From CAMAPP01 sp046153685 (GTDB taxonomy: Bacteria; Pseudomonadota; Alphaproteobacteria; CADEGL01), in the NCBI GenBank assembly GCA_046153685.1, contig JBJXGH010000180.1, forward strand, positions 1 to 64,000: a stretch of DNA of 64,000 nucleotides, read 5' to 3'. The position numbers and the translations under genes are program-made. The notes beneath the pieces were generated by a model that worked only from the letters and a program-made list of their open reading frames with translations, was not told the DNA's origin and searched no databases. Positions 42,533 to 52,146 of this stretch are shown here, one piece after another; position 1 is the stretch's first letter; each line of letters opens with the position of its first letter.

Positions 42533-45500
42533 ATGACCCTGCCCGAGCTGTCCATCCGTCGGCCGGTGATGACGACGCTGCTCATGGCGGCACTTTTGCT
42601 GTTCGGCGCCTTTGCCTATCGCGGATTATCGGTCAGCGAACTGCCAAACGTCGATTTCCCGACCATTCAGGTGTCCGCGCGCCTTCCGGGCGCGGCGCCC
42701 GAAACCATGGCATCCTCGGTCGCCCAACCGCTCGAGGCGCAGTTCTCGCGCATACCGGGCGTCGAGACGATGAGTTCGACCAGCGCCCTTGGTCTGACCC
42801 AGATCACGCTGACTTTCGCGCTCAACCGGGATATCGACGGCGCGGCGCAGGACGTGCAGACGGCGATCTCGTCCGCCGCCCGGTCCTTGCCGCAGGAAAT
42901 GCCCTACCCGCCGTCCTTCCGAAAGGTCAATCCGGCGGACTTCGCCGTTCTTCTTTTGGCGATGCAGTCTTCCACCCTGCCGCTTTCGACTGTCAATGCC
43001 TATGCCGAGTCCATCCTGGCCCAGCGCGTATCGACCATAGCCGGCGTGGCGCAGGTCACGGTCTTTGGCTCGCAAAAATACGCCGTGCGCGTCCAGGTCG
43101 ATCCCAACGCCATCGCGGCGCGCGGCATCGGTGTCGATGAGGTGATCGACGGCATCAAGCGCGCGAACCAGAACCAGGCGACCGGCACGCTCGACGGCCC
43201 CAACCAGACGGTGACGATCCGCTCGACGGGTCAGTTGACCAATGCCGAGCAGTACAACCGGCAGATCGTGGTGTGGCGCAACGGCAATCCCGTTCGCGTG
43301 CAGGATATTGGCCAGGCGGTGGACGCGGTCGAGAACGACAAGCTCGCGAGCTGGTACAACGCCGAACGCGGCATCGTGCTTGGCATCTATCGCCAGCCGG
43401 GGTCGAACACGGTGGAAACCGTCGAGGCAATCAAGAAAATCTTGCCGCAGTTCGGCCAATCGCTTCCTGCCGCGATCAGCTTGGACATTCTCTACGACCG
43501 CACGCAGACGATCCGCAACGCCATCCACGATGTGCAGTTCACTCTCGGCCTCGCCGCGGCGCTCGTCGTCATGGTCATCTTCGTGTTCTTGCGCAACGTA
43601 TCCGCGACGATCATCCCGTCACTCGCGCTGCCGATCTCGGTCATCGGCACTTTCGCGGTGATGTGGTATTTCGGCTACTCGCTGAACAATCTCACGCTCA
43701 TGGCGCTTACTTTGTCCGTCGGCTTCGTGGTCGACGACGCGATCGTCATGCTCGAAAACATCGTCCGCCACATGGAGAAGGGCAAATCCGCGTTCCGTGC
43801 CGCGGTCGAGGGCGCGCGCGAAGTCGGCTTCACGATCATCGCCATGACGGTATCGCTAGCCGTCGTGTTCGTGCCGTTGATCTTCATGGGTGGGATTCTC
43901 GGGCGGCTGCTGCACGAATTCGCCGTCACGATTTGCGCCGCGATCGTCGTTTCGGGCATCGTGTCGCTCACGCTCACGCCCATGCTGTGCAGCCGCTTCG
44001 TGCGCCCCGATCATGGGCCGGCTTCGTCGCGCGGCCGGCTGTTCCGTGCGTCCGAGCGTGCCTTCGCGGCTCTCAATCGCGGCTATGAACGCTCGCTCGA
44101 TTGGTGCCTGAAGCACCACCGGCTCACCTTCGCGGCGTTTTTGGCCACGGTTGCGGGGACAGTCATGCTGTTCTCGGTCGTGCCCAAGGATCTGCTTCCC
44201 AGCGAGGATTCGAACCAGCTCATCGGCTATACCGAGGGCGCGCAGGACGCGTCGTTCGAGGCCATGGTGCGCAATCAGCAAATCGTCAAGGACATCCTTC
44301 TCAAGGATCCGAACGTCGATGGGCTCATGTCATCGGTCGGCACGGGCGGCTCGCGCGCGACAGGCAATTCGGGGTTTTTATTCTTGCGCCTGAAGCCTCG
44401 CGCCGAGCGCGAGCTTTCGGCCGAGCAATTGGTTCACATGTTCCGAAAAAAAACCGCGGCCGTGCCGGGCATCCGGGTGTACTTCCAGAATCCGCCGCCC
44501 ATTCGCATCGGCGGGATGTTCACCAAGGCCCAGTATCAATACACGTTGCAGGACATCGATCTCGAGACGCTCTACAAATCGGCCGGCACCATGCAGTCCG
44601 CGATGTTGAAGCTCGACATCCTGCGCGACGTGACGACCGACATGTACCTGACCAGCCCCAATCTGGTGGTCAATATCGACCGCGATCGCGCGGCCGCGCT
44701 GGGCATTTCGGTCGAGCAGATTCAGACGGCGCTCGGCTCGGCGTTCGGCGCGCAGCAGATCTCGACGATTTACACGCCCTTCGAGCAGTACCAGGTCATC
44801 GTCGAGCTCAAGGATGAATTCCAGCGCGATTCATCCGCGCTCGGCAAGCTCTACATCCGCGCCACATCCGGCGCGCTCGTGCCCTTGCTCGCGCTCGCCG
44901 AAATGAAACCGGCCATCGGACCGCTGACCGTGAATCATCTGGGCCAGCTGCCCTCGGTCACCATTTCCTTCAATTTGGCGTCAGGGCAATCACTCGGCAC
45001 CGCGATCGCGGCGATCAAGGCCATCGAGCGCGACACGCGCCTGCCTTTGACGACGGCCACGGGCTTTCAGGGCGCGGCGAAGGCATTCGAGGCGTCGTTC
45101 AGGGGCATGGGCCTGCTCGTGGTCATGGCCCTGCTCGCCGTTTATATCGTGCTCGGCATTCTCTACGAAAGTTTCGTCCATCCGCTCACGATTCTCTCTG
45201 GCTTGCCCTCGGCCAGTCTTGGGGCCCTACTTACGCTCTACCTTTTCAACGTACCGCTCAGTCTCTATGCCTTCGTCGGCATCATCATGCTGATCGGTAT
45301 CGCCAAGAAGAACGCGATCATGATGATCGACTTCGCGTTGATGTCCCAGCGCGACCATGCCCAAAGCCCGGCCGCCGCGATACGCGAGGCATGTCTGGTG
45401 CGTTTCCGGCCGATCATGATGACGACGATGGCGGCGCTCATGGGCGCCATTCCGATTGCGATCGGGCTCGGGACGGGTGCTGAATCGCGCCGGCCGCTCG

Positions 45501-45721
45501 GATTGACGGTGGTGGGCGGATTGGTTCTGTCCCAGGTGCTGACGCTCTATCTCACGCCGGTGATCTATATCTATCTCGACCGCATCCAGAGCCTTGCGCT
45601 ATTTCGCCGCTTGGCCATTTCCCCAGAGGGCGAGACACCTATTGCCGACAGCACCGCCGTGGTCATCGCGCCCGAGCCCGGGGCCGCACGCCTGCGCCGC
45701 GTCGGCGGCGCCGACGATTGA
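42533..45721 (+). CDS. RND multidrug efflux permease (MdtB/MdtC/AcrB-like)
   Basis: Inner-membrane proton-driven pump of 1062 aa, full length for the HAE-1 type. The N-terminal helix PVMTTLLMAALLLFGAFAYR, two large periplasmic loops and two clusters of helices are present. In TM4 the proton-relay acids appear in SVGFVVDDAIVMLENIVRHM. The stretch AMTVSLAVVFVPLIFMGGI and the C-terminal GIAKKNAIMMIDFAL and RPIMMTTMAALMGAIP are family signatures. It is most like the MdtBC group. Its stop overlaps a TTG upstream of the lipoprotein gene. Confidence 0.95.
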   Translation: MTLPELSIRRPVMTTLLMAALLLFGAFAYRGLSVSELPNVDFPTIQVSARLPGAAPETMASSVAQPLEAQFSRIPGVETMSSTSALGLTQITLTFALNRDIDGAAQDVQTAISSAARSLPQEMPYPPSFRKVNPADFAVLLLAMQSSTLPLSTVNAYAESILAQRVSTIAGVAQVTVFGSQKYAVRVQVDPNAIAARGIGVDEVIDGIKRANQNQATGTLDGPNQTVTIRSTGQLTNAEQYNRQIVVWRNGNPVRVQDIGQAVDAVENDKLASWYNAERGIVLGIYRQPGSNTVETVEAIKKILPQFGQSLPAAISLDILYDRTQTIRNAIHDVQFTLGLAAALVVMVIFVFLRNVSATIIPSLALPISVIGTFAVMWYFGYSLNNLTLMALTLSVGFVVDDAIVMLENIVRHMEKGKSAFRAAVEGAREVGFTIIAMTVSLAVVFVPLIFMGGILGRLLHEFAVTICAAIVVSGIVSLTLTPMLCSRFVRPDHGPASSRGRLFRASERAFAALNRGYERSLDWCLKHHRLTFAAFLATVAGTVMLFSVVPKDLLPSEDSNQLIGYTEGAQDASFEAMVRNQQIVKDILLKDPNVDGLMSSVGTGGSRATGNSGFLFLRLKPRAERELSAEQLVHMFRKKTAAVPGIRVYFQNPPPIRIGGMFTKAQYQYTLQDIDLETLYKSAGTMQSAMLKLDILRDVTTDMYLTSPNLVVNIDRDRAAALGISVEQIQTALGSAFGAQQISTIYTPFEQYQVIVELKDEFQRDSSALGKLYIRATSGALVPLLALAEMKPAIGPLTVNHLGQLPSVTISFNLASGQSLGTAIAAIKAIERDTRLPLTTATGFQGAAKAFEASFRGMGLLVVMALLAVYIVLGILYESFVHPLTILSGLPSASLGALLTLYLFNVPLSLYAFVGIIMLIGIAKKNAIMMIDFALMSQRDHAQSPAAAIREACLVRFRPIMMTTMAALMGAIPIAIGLGTGAESRRPLGLTVVGGLVLSQVLTLYLTPVIYIYLDRIQSLALFRRLAISPEGETPIADSTAVVIAPEPGAARLRRVGGADD

Positions 45722-45723
45722 GG

Positions 45724-46218
45724 ATGCGCGCGGCCGCACGGCTCGTGCGCGCGGCGCTGGTTTTTTCCACGCTGTTTTGGCTGGGCGGTTGCTACGAACT
45801 CGCCGAATCGGCGATCGATTTGCGCGACGCGCGCGAATTGCCGTGGATCGAGGGCGAGTGGGTTTTTGGCGGGCGGCGGGTTTTTGTTTTTGCCGGCGAT
45901 AGCGCCAAGGAGTACCGCTACCGCGAAATCACCGGCACCAACATCGCCACGGGGACCCTCCGCGCCGTCCCCTTGGGGGCCGAGTTGTTTTTGGTTCAAG
46001 CGCGCGAGGACAGCGGCACGATCGTCGCGTTATTCTACCGCTTGCGCCCGGACGGCGGCGCCGACGAGCTTGAGCCCAATGACCGGGTGGCCGAATTGGC
46101 GCGGCGCTTCGGCGTTTCGATCGGCGACGATATCGATCCGGTCCTATCGGGCTCGAGGGGCGATGTGCGCGCTTTTCTTCTGGCCCATACTTGGGAGCAT
46201 TTTCACCGGCCGCGCTGA
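45724..46218 (+). CDS. putative lipoprotein, function unknown
   Basis: Exported protein of 164 aa from the ATG at 45724 (a TTG at 45718 overlaps the pump stop). The signal peptide RAALVFSTLFWLGGC ends in a lipobox-like LGGC, so lipidation at that Cys is likely. The mature part is a beta-rich domain (WVFGGRRVFVFAGDSAKEY, LFLVQAREDSGTIVALFY). I recognise no named family. Coupling to the RND operon hints at envelope function, but no more can be said. Confidence 0.72.
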   Translation: MRAAARLVRAALVFSTLFWLGGCYELAESAIDLRDARELPWIEGEWVFGGRRVFVFAGDSAKEYRYREITGTNIATGTLRAVPLGAELFLVQAREDSGTIVALFYRLRPDGGADELEPNDRVAELARRFGVSIGDDIDPVLSGSRGDVRAFLLAHTWEHFHRPR

Positions 46219-46233
46219 AGTCGCGCGCGGCCC

Positions 46234-47025
46234 TCAGGGCGCGGGGAAGAACGCGGCGCTGCGCCCCGTGGCGGCATAGGCCGCAAGACCGAGCCATTCG
46301 CGCAAACCCGCGCCGAACAGGGCAAGGGAATGACCGATATGGGGGTGGATTCCAAACTCGACGCGCCTGCCGTAGCGATAGACCTCGGGATAGGGCACGA
46401 CCTCCCAGCCCGCCTGGCGGAAGACGCCGACCGAACGCGGCACATGCATGGCCTGGGTGATCAGAAGCCAGACTTCTCCCGGCTTGGGCCGCGCGAGTTC
46501 CTTGGCGAAGGCGACATTCTCGTGGGTGTTGCGCGATTTGCCTTCGAGGACGACGCGGCTGGCATCGAAGCCTTGCTGTTCGAAGAACAGGCGCAAGGTT
46601 TCGGCCTCGCTCGCCTTGGGGTCGAGGATATCGCCCGAGCCGCCCGCGAAGATAAGTTTTGCTTCGGGAAAGCGCCGCGCCAGCCACATAAAACTCGTAA
46701 CCGTGTTGGCCGCGCCGTTGAGCGCGGGCGTGCCGTATTCGCGCGTCATCGACGGAACTTGGGCACCACCCAACAAGACGATGCCGTCCACGCGCGCGGG
46801 CAAGGGGTCGGGGCGGGCAAAGCGCTGTTCGAGCGGCTGAATGAGGAGCTGCGGCAGGGGCAGAAGCGCGAGGGCGAGAATGAACGAGGCGACCGTGATG
46901 AAGATTCGCCGCGCCGTCCGCACCCTGCCAAGAAGCAATAGAAGCGTCGCCAAGCATACCGCGACGGCCAGCACATTGGTCGGCTCGACCAGCCACCACA
47001 AGATCTTGGATGCAAAGAAGAACAT
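46234..47025 (-). CDS. YdcF/ElyC-like DUF218 family membrane protein
   Basis: Protein of 263 aa with two N-terminal hydrophobic helices (WWLVEPTNVLAVAVCLATLL, FITVASFILALALLPL) and a DUF218 domain: IVLLGGAQVPS, LIFAGGSGDILDP, the Arg/Asn motif EGKSRNTHENV and WLLITQAMHVPRSVGVF. This is the SanA/ElyC/YdcF family, linked to envelope integrity and undecaprenyl-phosphate metabolism in E. coli (ElyC). The ATG at 47025 is used; upstream frame is shadow. It ends 15 nt from the convergent lipoprotein gene. Confidence 0.88.
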   Translation of the reverse strand: MFFFASKILWWLVEPTNVLAVAVCLATLLLLLGRVRTARRIFITVASFILALALLPLPQLLIQPLEQRFARPDPLPARVDGIVLLGGAQVPSMTREYGTPALNGAANTVTSFMWLARRFPEAKLIFAGGSGDILDPKASEAETLRLFFEQQGFDASRVVLEGKSRNTHENVAFAKELARPKPGEVWLLITQAMHVPRSVGVFRQAGWEVVPYPEVYRYGRRVEFGIHPHIGHSLALFGAGLREWLGLAAYAATGRSAAFFPAP

Positions 47026-47044
47026 GGCGCGGTGCGAGCCTTCG

Positions 47045-49084
47045 TCAAAAGTCCTTTGCCAGGCGCAAGGAATCGTAGATCGCCGCGTGGATATTGCGCG
47101 AGGCGACCGCATCGCCGACGCGGAACAACGCGAATGTTCCCGCGGGATTCTTTGCCAGCACCCGGGCCTGGCCTTCGGCAAGTCCGCGCAAATCGATTTC
47201 GCCGCGATTGCTCGAACGCTCCTTGAGCGCGAAGTATAGCTCCGCGCGCGGCAAGGTTCCGTGCTCGGCGACCACCTGATCGACCAAGCGCTCCTCCTCG
47301 GCCAAGGTGTATTCATTGCGCAGCACCGCCAGCAAACGATTGCCCTCGCGGCTCACGCGCACAAGACGCACATTCGGTGTCATCACCACGTCGCGCTTGT
47401 AGAGTTCGCGAAAATGCACGGGAAAATTCGTCCCGCCCACCTCGATGCCGAGATAGCGCTCGGGCGTCGCGACCTCGACCCGAGCGCCGCGCGCGGCGAG
47501 AAATTCCGCAACCGATGGACCCGCGTGCCCGCCTTGATCGTCGAATACCAAAATCGATTCGGCGGGTTGCGCCCGGCCGCCGAGTACGTCCCAGGTTGAA
47601 ACCGCCAGTTCCCGGCCCTCGAACGCGCCCTTGTTCGGCGCGCCGCCGGTGGCGATCACGACCACGTCCGGCGATTCGGCTAGAACGCGCTCGGCGTTCG
47701 CTTGCGTGCCCAGGTGCAATTCGACGCCGAGCTTGCGCACCTGGCCATCGAGCCAGCGATTGATGCCCGATAGGCCCTCTCGCCACGTCGCCTTCGCGGC
47801 GAGATTGAGCTGTCCGCCGGTTACGCCGTCTGCCTCGAACAACACCACCCGATGGCCGCGCATCGCCGATACGCGCGCGGCCTCGAGCCCCGCCACGCCC
47901 GCGCCCGCGACCACCACGGTCTTGCGCCCGACGGCCTTGGGCACGACATGGGGCATGGTTTGTTCGCGCCCGGTCGCCGGGTTCTGGATGCACAGCGCAT
48001 CGCCGCCGACATAGATGCGGTCGATGCAATAATTGGCGCCGACGCATTGGCGGATATCGTCCTCGCGGCCCTCGACCATCTTGCGCACGAAGTGCGGATC
48101 GGCGATGTGCGCGCGGGTCATTGCCACCATGTCGAGATGGCCCTCGGCGACGGCGCGCGCGGCGGTGGCGGGGTCGGGAATGCGTCCGGCATGGAAGACC
48201 GGCAGATCGATCGCCGCCTTGATCGCGCTGGCGAGGTGCAGATAGGGCGCGACCGGAAACGACATGTTGACCGTGCTCATGGAGCTCGAACGCCAATCGC
48301 GTGGTTGGCTGGTCATCACGCTCAGATAATCGATATAGCCCGAGCGCGCGAGCCGGCGTGCGATCTCGACGCATTCATCCGGCGCCAAGCCATCGGCGAT
48401 GAGTTCGTCGGAGGTGATGCGCACGCCGAGAATGAAGTCCCGCCCCACCTGGGCGCGCACATCCTCAAGACATTCAAAACCGAAGCGCATGCGATTTTCG
48501 AGGCTGCCGCCGTATCGGTCGGCGCGGGTATTGGCCGAGGGTGACCAGAATTGGAGCATCAGATGGCCGCCCGCATAAAGCAGTTCGACGCCGTCGATGC
48601 CACCGTCCTTCACGCGCCGTGCCGCCTGGCCGAAGTCGGCGCGAATGCGATCGAAGTCCCAGTCCTCCATTTCCTTCGGGAACGGCCGATGCTCGGGTTC
48701 GCGGATGGCGGACGGCGCCACGGGTGCCAGCCAATGGCCTCGGTCCCAGCGCGTGCGGCGGCCTGAATGCGAGATCTGACAGAAGGTCGCCGCGCCGTGC
48801 CGGTGGATGCGTTCGGCCATGCGCCTCAAATACGGCACCACCGAATCGTCCGCGACCGAAAGCTGGCCAAAGGTCGGCGGACATTCGATCGCGACCGTCG
48901 AGGAGCCGCCAAAGATCGTGAGGCCCAGCCCGCCCTTGGCCTTTTCCTCGTGATAGGCCTGATAACGCTCGCCTGGCATGCCGGCCTCGCCATAGGCGGG
49001 CGAGTGCGCCGTGCTCATGACCCGGTTGCGAATCGTCAAGCCCTTGATGACGAGCGGCTTGAGCAAGGCGTCGATTTGGCCCAT
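47045..49084 (-). CDS. OYE/TMADH-type FMN- and Fe-S-dependent oxidoreductase (DgcA/2,4-dienoyl-CoA reductase-like)
   Basis: Three-part flavoenzyme of 679 aa: an N-terminal TIM-barrel FMN domain (NRVMSTAHSPAYGEAG, ISHSGRRTRW, FHAGRIPD), an Fe-S loop with Cys at about 347, 353 and 365 (CVGANYC, then ALCIQNPATG), and a C-terminal FAD/NAD region (VVVAGAGVAGLEAARVSA). Trimethylamine dehydrogenase and N-methyl-amino-acid demethylases share this layout. The second Cys of the usual CxxCxxC is Ala here. The ATG at 49084 has GGTGGA upstream; GTG at 49096 is possible. A demethylase or enoate reductase role is inferred. Confidence 0.9.
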   Translation of the reverse strand: MGQIDALLKPLVIKGLTIRNRVMSTAHSPAYGEAGMPGERYQAYHEEKAKGGLGLTIFGGSSTVAIECPPTFGQLSVADDSVVPYLRRMAERIHRHGAATFCQISHSGRRTRWDRGHWLAPVAPSAIREPEHRPFPKEMEDWDFDRIRADFGQAARRVKDGGIDGVELLYAGGHLMLQFWSPSANTRADRYGGSLENRMRFGFECLEDVRAQVGRDFILGVRITSDELIADGLAPDECVEIARRLARSGYIDYLSVMTSQPRDWRSSSMSTVNMSFPVAPYLHLASAIKAAIDLPVFHAGRIPDPATAARAVAEGHLDMVAMTRAHIADPHFVRKMVEGREDDIRQCVGANYCIDRIYVGGDALCIQNPATGREQTMPHVVPKAVGRKTVVVAGAGVAGLEAARVSAMRGHRVVLFEADGVTGGQLNLAAKATWREGLSGINRWLDGQVRKLGVELHLGTQANAERVLAESPDVVVIATGGAPNKGAFEGRELAVSTWDVLGGRAQPAESILVFDDQGGHAGPSVAEFLAARGARVEVATPERYLGIEVGGTNFPVHFRELYKRDVVMTPNVRLVRVSREGNRLLAVLRNEYTLAEEERLVDQVVAEHGTLPRAELYFALKERSSNRGEIDLRGLAEGQARVLAKNPAGTFALFRVGDAVASRNIHAAIYDSLRLAKDF

Positions 49085-49215
49085 ATTGGGTTCCACCTTT
49101 GTGCTTTGCCGTCCGGCGTTCTTGCCTAAGGGTGGATCGACCGGCGGGCGGACCGAACTGCATATACCGCCCGTTCGGATTTTGCGCCACGCCCGGCGCT
49201 ATCGGGGGAAATGCG

Positions 49216-50769
49216 ATGCGCAAGACGTTGCCCGAACTCGACGGCCAAAGCTTCGACGTGTTGATCGTCGGCGGCGGCATCAGCGGCGCGAGCGCGGCGC
49301 AGCACCTCGCCTCTGCCGGCTACTCGGTCCTTCTGGCGGAGAAGGGTGATCTCGCTTCGGCGGCGACCAGCCGGTCGAGCCGCATTCTCCATTGCGGCCT
49401 GCGCTATCTCGCGCCGAGCCGCACGATCTTCGAATTTCTCTGGCACCCGCGCAAATTCGCGACCGCCCTCGGCACCGCGCGGCGCTCGGTGCGGGCGCGG
49501 GCGCATTTTCTTGCCGAATCGCCCGAGCGCTTGCGGCCGTTGCGCCTCCACATTCCCGTTTACCGCGATGCGGCCTACAAGGGATGGCAAGTCGATCTCG
49601 GCGCACGGCTATTGGAGGCGATGAATCCGTCGCCGGTGAAGCTCGGCTATCGGCGAATGGCGGCGGCGGAAGCGCGCGCTCTGCCGCTGGTCGGCTGGCT
49701 GCGCGATCCCGAACGCATCGACAGCGTGGCGGTATTCGACGACCACCAATTCCATTGGCCCGAGCGGCTGTGCATCGACGCCGCGCTCGACGCCGAGCGC
49801 CTGGGCGCCGAGATTCGCAACTACACCGCCGTCACCAAGATCGCGCGCACCACGGGCGGGGCGTGGGCGCTCGATCTCGAGGACGCACAGGCGCCCGGCA
49901 TGCGCGCCCGCGTCGAGGGCGCGTTCCTGCTCAACACCGCGGGCGCATGGGTGGACCGCATGAACGAGATGGCCGCGCCCGCCGCCAAGCCCGCGCGCAA
50001 GATCGTCGCGGTCAAGGGCGTGCACATCGCCGTGCGCTTGCCGTCCGAATGCCGCGGCTATGCGGTTGCGGGCTGGAATCGCGAGGGCGAGCATATCTTC
50101 TGCATGCCGTGGAACGATCTGCATTACATCGGGCCGACCGAAACCGTGTACGACGGCGATATCGGCGATGTCCGCCCCGAGGAAGCGGACATTCGCTTCC
50201 TTCTCGACGAGATCAACCACCTGCTGCCGGCGGCGAACTTGAAGCGCGCCGATGTCGCGTTGAGCTGGGCGGGCGCGCGGGCCATCACCCACGATGCCAA
50301 GCGCCCCAAGGGAAGGCGCATGCCGTTCGGCGTGGTTTACGACTTGGCCGACGAAGGCGTGCCCAATGCGGCGACGATCAGCTGGGCGACCATCATGTTC
50401 CACCGCCAATCCGCCGCCGAGATCGCGGGGATCGTCGCGCGCCGCCTGCGGCCGTCCGGCGCGCCCCGGCCCTTGTCCCATGCCGCGAGGCGCTTTCCCG
50501 AAAACCAGAATTCCCCGCCGCTGCTGGCATCCGACGCCGAGGTGAAACTCTCGGACTTGCGGCACGCCGCGGCGAACGAACGCCCCGCGCATCTCGTCGA
50601 TGTGCTGTTCCGGCGCACGGGACTTTCTTGGCGCACGCCCGTAAACGATGACGGCGCGCGCCGCGCGGCGGAAGCGATCGCCGATATTCTGGGATGGGAC
50701 GAGGCGCGGATCGCCGATGAGGTCGCGCTCTACGGCGAATACGTGCGCCGCTTTCACCTCCAGACCTAG
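49216..50769 (+). CDS. FAD-dependent glycerol-3-phosphate dehydrogenase-like oxidoreductase (GlpD family)
   Basis: DAO-fold flavoprotein of 517 aa. The FAD motif VLIVGGGISGASAAQHLASA is followed by LLAEKGDLASAATSRSSRIL and HCGLRYLAP, which matches the GlpD signature. The C-terminal GlpD cap region (HLVDVLFRRTGLSW) is present. GlpD oxidises glycerol-3-phosphate to dihydroxyacetone phosphate at the membrane; a related hydroxy-acid substrate cannot be excluded. The ATG at 49216 has GGGGGA upstream. No glycerol kinase or glp regulator is near. Confidence 0.87.
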   Translation: MRKTLPELDGQSFDVLIVGGGISGASAAQHLASAGYSVLLAEKGDLASAATSRSSRILHCGLRYLAPSRTIFEFLWHPRKFATALGTARRSVRARAHFLAESPERLRPLRLHIPVYRDAAYKGWQVDLGARLLEAMNPSPVKLGYRRMAAAEARALPLVGWLRDPERIDSVAVFDDHQFHWPERLCIDAALDAERLGAEIRNYTAVTKIARTTGGAWALDLEDAQAPGMRARVEGAFLLNTAGAWVDRMNEMAAPAAKPARKIVAVKGVHIAVRLPSECRGYAVAGWNREGEHIFCMPWNDLHYIGPTETVYDGDIGDVRPEEADIRFLLDEINHLLPAANLKRADVALSWAGARAITHDAKRPKGRRMPFGVVYDLADEGVPNAATISWATIMFHRQSAAEIAGIVARRLRPSGAPRPLSHAARRFPENQNSPPLLASDAEVKLSDLRHAAANERPAHLVDVLFRRTGLSWRTPVNDDGARRAAEAIADILGWDEARIADEVALYGEYVRRFHLQT

Positions 50770-50773
50770 GCGC

Positions 50774-52027
50774 TCAGCGCAGTGGCGGATCGGGGTTCCA
50801 GCCCAGGACCGCCAACATGACCAAAAAGCCGGAGATATAGGCGAGCGGCACATGCCAGCCCGCGCGCAGCCAGCGCACGACCGAGCGCGCCTCGATGAAT
50901 TGACTGGCAAGGGCAATGCCGGCGGAAGAGCCGAACCAGATCATCGAGCCGCCATAACCCACGGCATAGGCGAGGAAGCCCCAATCATAGCCGCCCTGTT
51001 CGAGCGCGAGTTTGGTGAGGGGAATGTTGTCGAACACCGACGACACGAAACCCAAGCCGAGCGCGGTTTGCCACGAGGCGTCGGGCAGGTGTTGGACCGG
51101 CATCATCGAGGCAATGGTCACGAGCGATAGCAGGAAGACCGCGCCCTTGAAGGTCTCGGGCAATGCCTGCCAATCGGGCCGGCGCAAGGGGGCGGTGACG
51201 AGGATCGCAGCCCAGACGGCAAGGCCGATCACGGGCAGGGCATCCAACATCGCGGGCGCGCGAAGATTTGCCGCGACATTGGCGCCGACGGCGCAGACGA
51301 GGATGAGCGCCACGATGGCGAGGCGCACCCAATCGATGCGCGCGCCGGGAATCGCGTCTTTCACGATCGGCGCGTGGGCGTGCTGCTGGCGCGCGGCGAA
51401 ATACCCGGAGACGGCGAGGGCGACCGTCGCGGCGACAAAGGCCTCGATCACCGAGAGCGGACTTACCCCGGAAATCCACATCATGGTGGTGGTCGTGTCG
51501 CCGACCACGCTGCCCGCGCCGCCGGCGTTCGCCGCGGCGACGATGGCGGCGAGGTAGCCGATGTGCACGCGATCACGGAACACGGTCTTGGCGATCATCC
51601 CGCCGATCAGCGCGCTGGCGATATTGTCGAGCAAGGCCGAAAGCACGAACACGATGGCGAGTAGGGCAAATCCGCCCGTCCAGTCATCGGGAAGCACGGC
51701 GGGCATGGCCTCCGGCACGCCGCTTTTCTCGAAATGGCGCGACAGCAGCGCAAAGCCCATGAGCAGGCAGAACAGATTCGCCAAAATGACCCATTCGTGG
51801 ATCATGTGATCGAGTAGCCCGCCAAATCCGGGGCCGCCGGAAAATCCGGTGAAGACGAGTTTGTAGGCCACGACCGCGCCGAGCCCCGACAGCGCCAACG
51901 CCAGGGTATGGCGGTGGAAGAACGCGATGCCGGCGAGCGTCGCCGCGAACAGGATGAAGTCGACCGGGACGGGGCCGATCATCACGGGTTGAATGTCGGG
52001 AAGTTCCATCGTGGCTGCCGACGTCAT
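50774..52027 (-). CDS. IT-superfamily transporter (NhaD/ArsB/citrate-transporter-like)
   Basis: Integral membrane protein of 417 aa with 11-12 helices. Two inverted-repeat halves carry the family's discontinuous-helix motifs, seen as LSALLDNIASALIGGMIAKT with AANAGGAGSVVGDTTTT in the first half and SSVFDNIPLTKLALEQGGYD with VGYGGSMIWFGSSAGIALA in the second. These D-N-x-P/A and GG-S-x-x-G-x patterns fit Na+/H+ antiporters and the citrate/arsenite group; NhaD-like exchange is most likely. The ion is not certain. Confidence 0.83.
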   Translation of the reverse strand: MTSAATMELPDIQPVMIGPVPVDFILFAATLAGIAFFHRHTLALALSGLGAVVAYKLVFTGFSGGPGFGGLLDHMIHEWVILANLFCLLMGFALLSRHFEKSGVPEAMPAVLPDDWTGGFALLAIVFVLSALLDNIASALIGGMIAKTVFRDRVHIGYLAAIVAAANAGGAGSVVGDTTTTMMWISGVSPLSVIEAFVAATVALAVSGYFAARQQHAHAPIVKDAIPGARIDWVRLAIVALILVCAVGANVAANLRAPAMLDALPVIGLAVWAAILVTAPLRRPDWQALPETFKGAVFLLSLVTIASMMPVQHLPDASWQTALGLGFVSSVFDNIPLTKLALEQGGYDWGFLAYAVGYGGSMIWFGSSAGIALASQFIEARSVVRWLRAGWHVPLAYISGFLVMLAVLGWNPDPPLR

Positions 52028-52146
52028 GGGCCCTCTAAGCGGCGGGTGAGGCCGACGCGCGCGCTGTCCTTGCCTGCGTGCCCGCGATTTGCATCGCGAA
52101 CCGGCCGGGTGGAATCAGCAAGGCCGGATGCGGAAAATTGCGCACT

